64,000 nt of DNA, from NCBI RefSeq assembly GCF_035222375.1, contig NC_085891.1, forward strand, positions 3,534,001 to 3,598,000. The letters run 5' to 3'. This document shows, one piece after another, positions 32,564 through 40,252 of the stretch. Made by a program: the position numbers and the translations under genes. How positions within the stretch are numbered: position 1 is the stretch's first letter; every line of letters begins with the position of its first letter. Under the pieces are notes generated by a model. That model was not told where the DNA came from, made no database searches, and saw only the letters and a list, made by a program, of their open reading frames with translations. This DNA is from Podospora pseudocomata. Its lineage: Eukaryota > Ascomycota > Sordariomycetes > Sordariales > Podosporaceae.

Positions 32564-33142
32564 TCAACCACCTTGGGAGGTGGAAGGCGCGCCACTGGCG
32601 GTATCTGACGCGGTCAGGAAGGAAGGACCGGCCGTGTTGAGATCCAGAGGAAGGTCGGAAGGCCAGTCAAGGCCCAGGGAAGGATCCAGGATAGAGAAGT
32701 TGGAAGGAACGATGGCGGAAGACTCCGCCGCGGGATGGTCCTGGGGATCTGAAGGAGCAGGGGCAGGAGAGGGAGCGTCGCGAGACGACGAGGTAGCCTG
32801 TGCGGCCAGCGCAGCTTCCTCCTGCTCAACACGCTCCAACTCTTCGACACTGTCGAGGCCACGGGAGACGGCCGCAGCCATTCGCTCGAACCACATTCGT
32901 TTTTGCAAGCATAAGCGGTTGATTTTCTGATCCAAGGCCGCGCGCTGGGACTCAGCCTGTGCCATCTCCGTCTCCAGCTGGTCGTGTTGGGAGATGACCT
33001 TGCGGAGCTGTTGGACGGACAACCCACGAGCGTCGCAGAGGGATGGGTTATGCTGTATACAGGAAGCGCAACGCTCAGAAACGGAAGGGGAAATCTTGCA
33101 GGAGAAACCACGTTTTTCGCAGAAGGAACAAGCACGCTTCAT
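32564..33142 (-). CDS. Antisense Zn2Cys6/coiled-coil protein within the chromovirus
   Basis: 192 residues, encoded on the opposite strand between pol and the 3' LTR. An in-frame extension reaches 33205, but MKRACSFC at 33142 is the natural start. Near the N-terminus the cysteines follow C-x2-C-x6-C-x9-C-x2-C-x7-C, inside the Zn2Cys6 fungal zinc-cluster pattern, with a KR pair in the first loop. A heptad-like helical stretch (about 45-90) and a low-complexity Pro/Ser/Ala/Asp-rich acidic tail follow, as in many zinc-cluster transcription factors. The frame is fully open in an element whose pol is broken. A role as DNA-binding regulator is inferred from the motif only; I know of no named function. 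Confidence 0.6.
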   Translation of the reverse strand: MKRACSFCEKRGFSCKISPSVSERCASCIQHNPSLCDARGLSVQQLRKVISQHDQLETEMAQAESQRAALDQKINRLCLQKRMWFERMAAAVSRGLDSVEELERVEQEEAALAAQATSSSRDAPSPAPAPSDPQDHPAAESSAIVPSNFSILDPSLGLDWPSDLPLDLNTAGPSFLTASDTASGAPSTSQGG

Positions 33143-33177
33143 AATGATGGTAAACCGTAGGACAGTAGCAAGCAGCT

Positions 33178-33473
33178 CGTCACGATCCAGAAGAGTCAAT
33201 CCCAAAAGGGACAGTATCGATAGGATCGATGGTCGAGTCTATCGATCCAGGACAGTGCCAGGCTTGGCATAGAGTCTATATATACGGAGGAACTGGCTGG
33301 TGTAGATAGACAGTTCCGCAGTATGCAATACAAGTCACAATCGTTGGTATTCAGACTATTGTGATTTGAGACAAGCCATTGTTGTGCACTGTTTAGCTGC
33401 ACCGAACCAGGATTATTCAGAAGTGCCTTCAACCAGTATCCCTTTCAGAGGTTCTGGATAGGGGTTCGTCACA
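33178..33473 (+). mobile_element. 3' LTR of the chromovirus, shortened, ATCGAT subtype
   Basis: Begins CGTCACGATCC, with about 100 bases missing near its 5' end compared with the LTR at 3659-4039, and ends GGGTTCGTCACA. It contains TATCGATA and GGATCGAT/ATCGATCC palindromes (33213-33248), TATATATA at 33277-33284, the inverted repeat GGAACTG/CAGTTCC (33288-33316) and AGTATGCAA at 33320-33328. The next base begins a transposase fragment (E10). Confidence 0.88.
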
Positions 33474-33791
33474 CCAGGGCTTGCCAACAGGGGGCGCGTC
33501 GCGTACGCGTAGCAGTTAGTTGGCCATATCATCTACACTACGCAATCTTGGTGGAAAAGCTCGCGTACATAGCTCAATAATATATCGGACAATAGCTTCC
33601 TCTTCCGATTGAGTCAGCTTTTTCGAATTGGGTGTTATATCGCGTCGTGCAGGCCGGCCGGCGCGTCGGTTAGAGAGAGTCATAGCTGGTACGTTGTAGA
33701 GCTTAGCTGCAGCTCGGAGGCTTAATTTTTCATTGATTCGAAGAGCCTCAAGGGCTAGGAGTATCCTGGCTTCCTTTGAAGTAGGAGGCAT
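33474..33791 (-). pseudogene. Transposase N-terminal fragment of E10
   Basis: From the ATG at 33791, about 105 codons encode the helix-turn-helix region to MANQLLRVRDAPPVGKPW. Only the start of the DNA-binding domain remains. It is not the other half of E9, since both are 5' halves in opposite orientation. Confidence 0.82.
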
Positions 33792-33924
33792 ATTGGGTTG
33801 TGGAAAAAATTGATGTTAGGTGTAAAGAGGACGCGTCGTGGTGGAGACTGTACGACTCGCTTATATGTACGACTCGCTTATATGTAAGACTCGCTTATAT
33901 GTACGACTCGCTTATAATATACGT
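33474..33924 (-). mobile_element. pogo/Fot-type transposon E10, 5' half only, four-unit terminal repeat
   Basis: The terminal repeat (33851-33924, followed by TA at 33925-33926) read inward has four tandem units of ATAAGCGAGTCGTACAT, one with CTTAC for CGTAC; all other ends here have two. The element is cut at 33473/33474 by the chromovirus LTR. It marks the right edge of the transposon block. Confidence 0.87.
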
Positions 33925-34130
33925 TAAGCTAGCTTACCTATCTTTATTTAGCCTGAAGTGAAGATGAAATCCAGAGTCGGCTGTTCTACTGTCACACCAT
34001 GTCACCACATAGGAGGCAATCCATGACTTGCGTTTCGCATTCATGAGTATAACACCCTGCATCTTTCTCCTCAGGGCAACCCCACTCGAACCTAAATTCT
34101 AGACGCAAATTTTCGTTTCTCTCGGGGGCC

Positions 34131-34876
34131 ATGTCACAACAACAAGAAGTGGGAAACACATACTTTCTCACATCGGGATGGCACCTTTCTGAGGGGGCCA
34201 TCACTCTCGGCAGCATTATTGCAGATCCAGTGCACCCCCAACTGACGCTCTTCAACCCATCCTCCCCAGTTGAAGCCACTACGGTAACGAAGTCCCACTT
34301 CATAAATAGAAGCCACCAACCAGACCATCCTACGGCACTTTTTAGTATCTTTATCAACCTCTTTGGTCTTGGGAACGAAGATCTATTCCACAATGACCGC
34401 AAAAGACCAATCCTTACTTACTTGATTCAGGGTTTGCAGACATCGTCCTTCATGCTTAGCGATGAGCTCAAGCTCAAAGTCATACCTGAGACTGAACGCG
34501 TGTCGCAATTTTTGAAGGCGAGCAAGACCAAGCATCTGCGTTCATGGTAACGGGTATCAAGTCGATCTGCGGTGCCAATGTCAAAACCGAAAGCAACAAA
34601 GGGCGGGGTTGGGTTGTTGAGCTGAGTGTTGGGCTTGAGACTGGAGACAGCGAAGGGAAGGCCACGATATTCGCATTTGAGCTGACGCGACTCAAGCTCT
34701 CTGACTCAGGCGACCTCATGGCCGTTGGGCCGACTTGGAAACTCTTGATAAACTACAGAGCAGACTGGACAAGGAGTTTGGAAAGACCACATTCACAGTC
34801 TTCCGCACAATCGATGAATAAACCAGAGAGTCTTGTCAAGCCGTCGCACCGAGCCCGGCTTGTGTCGATTTGTTGA
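34131..34876 (+). pseudogene. Hypothetical fungal protein, one probable frameshift
   Basis: Two overlapping frames read like one protein. The first (34131-34550) starts MSQQQEVGNTYFLTSGWHL and ends SKTKHLRSW. The second starts at 34544 with MVTGIKSICGANVKTESNKG and runs to 34876. The join needs a one-base shift near 34540, and no GT-AG intron fits there. The layout resembles a family of uncharacterised filamentous-fungal proteins with a conserved MVTG-x-K segment; I recall the pattern but no function. It is the first gene after the transposon block, so decay is plausible, but a sequencing slip would also explain it. Confidence 0.5.
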
Positions 34877-36783
34877 CAGCTGATTCGGCAAGAATAGACC
34901 ACGTCTCTTCTGCGTAACTAGTTCTGAAGTCTCTCAATTTCACTTAGTCACCACTCTATATACACACATCCGTCTTATTCAACAAACAGGCTCTTCGCGC
35001 TTATTGTCACCCACTATGCTTCGTCATGGGTGACGTGAACTCTAGCTTGTTGTCCCTACATATATCTTTGCTGCCAGGCTTGGCTCATAGCCTGGAACTG
35101 CTCATTCATGTGTTGCTTGTAGCACGGAATAGCAGGTCCTCTAGGATCTATCATTCCGAGCTACAGCAGCGGTATTTTGCCCTTTCATACCCCGAAGACA
35201 CGGTCCGGGTGGCAATATCTAGCTACAATATATGACTGGTATATCTCTTCTGACCCCTGTTGGCCTCACATATGTTGGAGGGCCAACACCGTCACATGCT
35301 TGGAACGAGCCGGGTAATATAGCTTCAAGGTAAATGTGGCCAGGAAGCTATGGTAGAGGTGGTTGATTGAAGTCGGTCAAGAAGAATCATTCCGCCTGCG
35401 AAAGTTTTCTGGGAGAAGCCGCATCTTCAAGCAAGTCACCGGTCGTGATATTGATGAATGACAAGGTTGGAGGAGGAGCATTGGGCCCGTCGAGCGTTTT
35501 TGTCGAAATATAGGCGGTGGTTTATAAACAGCTCCACATAGTATCGGACTGCGAATGGGAAGAATAGTATGATAATGAAAGTAAATGCTTCGTGGGTGCT
35601 GTGTAGGGGACCTGGCTCCCGTTCGAGGGAGTGCAACAGTCTGCTCCACGCGAGGTCGGCCTGGTCGACAGCAAAGGTCATGATGATTGACGGGATGGGA
35701 ATGGTGGTGGGGGGGGGGCCGAATTTGTGCAAGGTAAATTTGGGGTATCACCAGGTTGAGTCAGCAAGTTGGGTAACTGATGAGGATCTTGACGAAGGCA
35801 GCGTTTCTGGATCTTCTTGTACAACATTGTGTTCGGGAAACCCGACGTATTGGGTGGTTATCTTGCGCCACTCCGTCTTGCCGGGTGAGACTGTGCCACC
35901 GCCAGCTCGGTCTGCACATAGCCGTACCATCACCCACCAGCAGGGCAATGAGTTGGTGCCCGAATGCCGATTGGATTGCGGGGTTACATTGGAGTTCAAT
36001 CCAAACCCCAGCCCTTGTGGCCCAGAATCGGCACAGCCTCCAGATCTCATTGAGTCCCCCACCAATGCTGGTCATAAGCGCTTAACTGGAGGTCCCTTGA
36101 TAACCTGCAACCATAAAAGAACCGCTGAGAATCGGCTTGCCTCGACAAATATAGGTGATCTGGAGCCTTGCAAAAGATGAAATTCAATCTCACCCGCGTC
36201 ATATCTTCAAGAGCACCCGACGGGAGGTTGGTTGTTGAACGGATACCAGTACTGTGAATGGAGACAAAGACAAGATTGGGCAAATGCATTTTCACTTGTC
36301 TACTGCAAGTGATCAATATTCCCTCATCTGTCACTGGTGATGGTGATCGCTGCAGCGTCTTGTGGTCGACATGCGTCTGTTGGGCGCATACCCGGCACGC
36401 TTGTGGCACAATAATGACCACTTAGAATAGGCCACCCTAGTCCTATTCTTTCTAGCGTGGCCAGCTGTGCCACTTGGGTGGACGTAGGTGGACCAAAATA
36501 ACTAGCCCCTTGCCTTATTTGGTGTACGCATATGTAGGATATCCCATTTCTACTGGAGGTGTGGGCCGCGGGATTGGCAACGAAGGGTGCAAGATGAGTA
36601 CGTGGGTGTAAGACTTATGAGTGGCACAGCGTGAGAAAATGGGCATATCACCAAGTGTCGGGTGTTTAGAAGTGCGAAGCCTCTTCTGGCTTTCCCACCT
36701 CACTTCTTCATCTGCTCCTTACCCCCCAGATCCTCCTGGTCGACACTCGCGATCTCTTGTTGATACCCCAAGCGCCAGGCACA
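34877..36783. other. 1.9 kb without a supported gene
   Basis: Several open frames occur on both strands (for example 35436-35732 and 35761-36075 minus, 35569-36180 plus), but none shows a family I recognise and they contradict one another. The minus-strand frame at 35436-35732 contains a hydrophobic stretch and could be the relic of a membrane protein. I would not annotate a gene here without transcript data. Confidence 0.4.
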
Positions 36784-38353
36784 ATGGTTTCCCAGCAAGA
36801 ACTAGATGCGATTGTTGACGACCATGCCAGTCTCAAAAAGATCACTCTTAAAGTATATGAGGGCACCTGCAGAGAAAGAGAACATATCAAGCTGACATCT
36901 CAACGCAGGTCACAGTGGGCGTCTTCTTTGCCTTGTCCATCCTGTCGGTAGTTGCACGAGTAGCCATCCGCCTCAAGACGCTGAGGCGATTATCTTTGGA
37001 TGATTATCTCTTGTTTATGGCAGCCACAGCCCTAACGGTGACAACCGGCCTGCTTCTTCACAGCTGCGACCGCATCTATCTCTCGGCCGCGCTCCAAAAA
37101 GACCCCGCACTAGCCTTTCTAATTAGTTCGGAGCTCTTGATGGACCTTCTGAATCATGCAACACAGCAGTTTCACACCTTCCTCATCCTTGCATGGACCG
37201 CAATCTTCTTCGTCAAATTCTCCTTTCTCGCCTTCTTCCGGCAATTGATCTGGAAGACAAGGGTCCAACGCTATTACTGGGCCGTAGTAGGGATCACCAT
37301 CGTCTCGTACCTTTTCTTTGTGGCAGAGCCATTTATTCTGTGTTCCGAATTTGGGATTAAGGCTCGTAAGTTCTTCTCAATACTTCTTACTCCCACCAGT
37401 CAAGAGCGGTGTTCATTTGTATAGACATCAACTAATCAGGAGTAGTTTCCTGTTTTTCCCCTTCAAAAAACATCCTCTACATATCTCTGACCGGCGTCGT
37501 GACTGGCCTGGACGCAACCACCGACCTCATGATTGTTAGTATCCCAATCATTATTCTCTACCAAGCAAAGATCCGGACCCGACAAAAGGTGGCCCTTGGG
37601 ATGTTTCTCTGCCTGTCCTTGGTCATGGTATGTATTGCCATCACAAGGGCCAGCAAAATTAAAGGAGCACAGGGCATCGATATCCCGTGGGAGTTCTTCT
37701 GGCAGTTCATGGAAGCAACTATCGCAGTGCTAATGGGCTCGTTGACTGTTTTCCGCACCTTACTCGCATTCCAAACGAACAAGAATTCAGAAGAGCGGAA
37801 AGGAGCGGCAGGCCCGAGCCCTAAATCGCGAGCTTTGTTTTCCTTTCACGAACGCATGAGGCGATGGCGGGAAAAAAGGGCACAGCATAGTGACGAGGAG
37901 TCTCTCAGCGACCTCCCCCAGATCCCAAGTGCTACTATGTCGGGAATGCGTACCTTTATACGGCGCAATAACCGTGATGAGGGCCTTGAAACTTCAGCTG
38001 GCACTGTGAGAGTCCTCTCGCAGAACGACACACTGGCCGAGAACTTCGATGCCTCTTCGCACCACCGTGTCGCTGTGACACCCAACAAGCAAGATGACCA
38101 TCGCGTCGACTCTCGACAAGGCAACGGGGTATCATGGCCTTTGCTAAGCTCTGGATATGTGCTCATATCGACTGAAATCAGACAAGAACGGTTAACCACG
38201 GAGAGAGATGAGCTACACTCATCCCATATGACCAGCCTGGCTGGTTCAACAGTCCAAGGGGACTGGGAGAGCACCTATCGCGAAAGTGGTCAGCCTGGAT
38301 CTGTGTATCGGGATAGCCGCCAGTACGCCTACAATCCGCAGATGTCGCGATAG
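36784..38353 (+). CDS. Rhodopsin-like seven-helix membrane protein (SAT4/PTH11-related fungal family)
   Basis: Three exons: 36784-36852, 36909-37365, 37440-38353 (introns GTATAT...CGCAG and GTAAGT...TCAG), giving 479 residues. Seven hydrophobic segments lie in the first 300 residues or so, starting after VTVGVFFALSILSVVARV. LSLDDYLLF follows helix 2, and the KARVVSCFSPSKNILY loop precedes the helix with TGLDATTDLMI. This is the layout of the fungal rhodopsin domain. A cytoplasmic tail of about 180 residues, rich in Ser/Arg, follows. Some members (PTH11) sense surfaces or ligands; the function of this one is unknown. No extracellular CFEM domain is present. Confidence 0.85.
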
Positions 38354-39061
38354 CCTACGATGAATAACAATGAGGCGACGGTTGGCAACCCCATTGCGTG
38401 GAAGCATGTGGCCCCGATGAGTCCTATTCGACCGAGATCGAGGAGCTAAAGGCGTGGATTCCGAGAGCTTATAATAAGGATGTGTGGCAAGCTCAGATAC
38501 TGGCCGGGTGGCCTGCAGTAATAGCTGTAATAGGATGGCGAAGGACGCGGGGGGGCCAAAATACCTACCTCGGTACTTTCTCGCGGATGGCAAGGAGCGG
38601 AATTCTCAGGCATTGGCTGGCAGCTATCGACTTTGATAGCGGATGATCTAGCGCGGGATGAGGCACTGGAGTCATGAAAGAAAGCATCATCCCCCGTGAT
38701 GATCGCCTTCTCGTTCTGAATGAGAACTGGAACGGTAGTGGGGCAGTGACGCCCGGGTCATGAACATAGCTAATCTTGCATTGTGCCAAAGCGTTGATAT
38801 CAATCTAGATAAACACATACATAGACCGTACATACAAGGTAGACAGCTATTTTACTTATTTATTGCTCAGTATATTTAAATTATCTTCACGCTTACTGCA
38901 CCAACAAACAGTTTGTGTGCCAAATTATACATGCTCTACATTCGAGTCACACTGCAAGTAAAATCGAAGTTGGAGCCGTTGATTTTTTTTAAAAAAAGCA
39001 GACCGCCACAACAAACCTACATAACGAGAGTGCTGTTCAGTCAATTTTGCTGTTACATTAT
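38354..39061. other. Intergenic region, no gene seen
   Basis: Serves as the 3' side of both the rhodopsin-like gene and the minus-strand RlpA-like gene. It contains an AT-rich segment (38,800-38,990) and a T/A homopolymer run near 38,982-38,997. No convincing frame is present. Confidence 0.5.
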
Positions 39062-39541
39062 CTAAATGAAAGTCCATGACACTTCAGTCTTCCCCACGTC
39101 CAAACTACCCACAAGCTCCTTGAAAACCTTTGGGCTGACATCGATCCCACCGGGGGGGCACGAAGGGCACTTGTCACGGACAACGGCAGTGACCTTCTTG
39201 CCATCGTGGCCCTTGATGGAAATCCTGCGGCCACAAGCATCGCCGGTACCTTGACCGCTCACCAGTGCCGATGAAATAGCCACGATGTTGTGAGTATAAC
39301 CCTTGCCACTGTCGTCGTGACCACAGGCACCAGGTCCGACTTCGTAGTACGTCATGTGTCCGTGGCGGTTGTATTTATTTTCGTCTCCATTGCGTTTGGC
39401 GGCACACTCCGTGTCCCGGAGCTGGATCTGGAGAGCAGCGGGCACCTCAACTTGCTGCTCGGCACGGGCCATGTCCATGTTGATAGGGCTGGCGAGAGCA
39501 CCAACAATGAACACGGCCAAGGAAACAACGGAGGTCCTCAT
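39062..39541 (-). CDS. Secreted RlpA-like double-psi beta-barrel protein
   Basis: 159 residues without introns. A signal peptide is clear (about 1-17). The mature part carries the double-psi barrel signature: a Gly/Cys-rich first half (GACGHDDSGKGYTHNIVAISS), CGRRISI, then VRDKCPSCPPGGIDVSP and KELVGSLDVGKTEVSWTF. These short secreted proteins of filamentous fungi resemble the barrel domain of expansins, barwin and RlpA, and usually act at the cell wall or outside the cell. No expansin-type binding domain follows, so a wall or carbohydrate-binding role is only an inference. Cysteines suggest disulfide stabilisation. Confidence 0.88.
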   Translation of the reverse strand: MRTSVVSLAVFIVGALASPINMDMARAEQQVEVPAALQIQLRDTECAAKRNGDENKYNRHGHMTYYEVGPGACGHDDSGKGYTHNIVAISSALVSGQGTGDACGRRISIKGHDGKKVTAVVRDKCPSCPPGGIDVSPKVFKELVGSLDVGKTEVSWTFI

Positions 39542-40252
39542 TCTGGTGATTTAATTTGGAAAGAGTGTATGGGGCCAGTTATTGTAATGTGTGAGTGGCT
39601 GAAGCGGACAGTTTCAAAGTTGTAATGATTGTGTGCGAGGTGATTTGTAGTACGATTTGGAAAGAGTGTGTGGTCTGAACAGCGAAATCTGACTGCGGAG
39701 AAGGAGCGTGGTTGTTGGATCTTCTTACCATGTTCGGGTTGGCATGATAACTTACTTATATTGCGCAGTTTCGTATCGGAGCCAGATTAAATGGAGGTGC
39801 CGCTTGAGTGAACAGAGTCGTTCACGCTTGGCTGAAAGCTACCGGGATCGACGAGGTCACCGCTTGACGCGCCGACCACTTTAGCGTCGTTGAGTCAGTG
39901 CCACTCCATCCTGCTGGCACCAGAACAGGAGGCCCGGTCAGTGTACCAGCCTGATTCCGACCCTACCTGACCGTTCCTCATTCCTCGATGACAGTGATGA
40001 ATCCGGGGATGGTGCTTGAGATGAGAGTCGTGACGACCTGGTTCATGATCAATCCGGCAGCATTCTTGGGAGTTCCGCGCCGTAGGTGTCATGCCCCTGA
40101 ATTAGTCGAGCAACAACAGGGAGCGAGATAATGGAACACCGGATATTATTACTGTTCCCAACGCCACTTTGATGCAGCTGTGTGCCAAAACCGACAAAGC
40201 TACAGGCGCCGTGAGCCCAAAATGTATAGGATAGATAAGCCTCCAATCAAGA
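39542..40252. other. Intergenic region with promoter of the RlpA-like gene, no gene seen
   Basis: Upstream of the RlpA-like gene and downstream of RAD5, both on the minus strand. No open frame with recognisable content is present. A short repeated segment, TTTGGAAAGAGTGT, occurs near 39557 and again near 39656. Confidence 0.5.

Larger units (their letters stand above)
26642..33473 (+). mobile_element. Ty3/gypsy chromovirus, best-preserved copy
   Basis: Order: 14-bp remnant of the 5' LTR (to 26655), primer-binding site, gag, frameshift site, pol (protease, reverse transcriptase, RNase H, integrase, chromodomain), antisense tRNA-like segment, antisense Zn2Cys6 ORF, 3' LTR. The chromodomain and self-priming layout place it in the fungal Tf1/sushi-like chromoviruses. 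Composition is normal, in contrast to three RIP-mutated relatives in the window, but two stop codons disable pol and the 5' LTR is nearly gone. No matching target duplication is present at the two outer ends. Confidence 0.93.

Noticed and set aside
33840-33925. Four regular repeats suggesting a CRISPR-like array
   Set aside because: There are no unique spacers; the units are directly tandem and belong to a transposon terminal repeat in a eukaryotic genome.
35569-36180. 203-codon plus-strand frame
   Set aside because: No family resemblance; overlaps equally long minus-strand frames, so no strand can be preferred.
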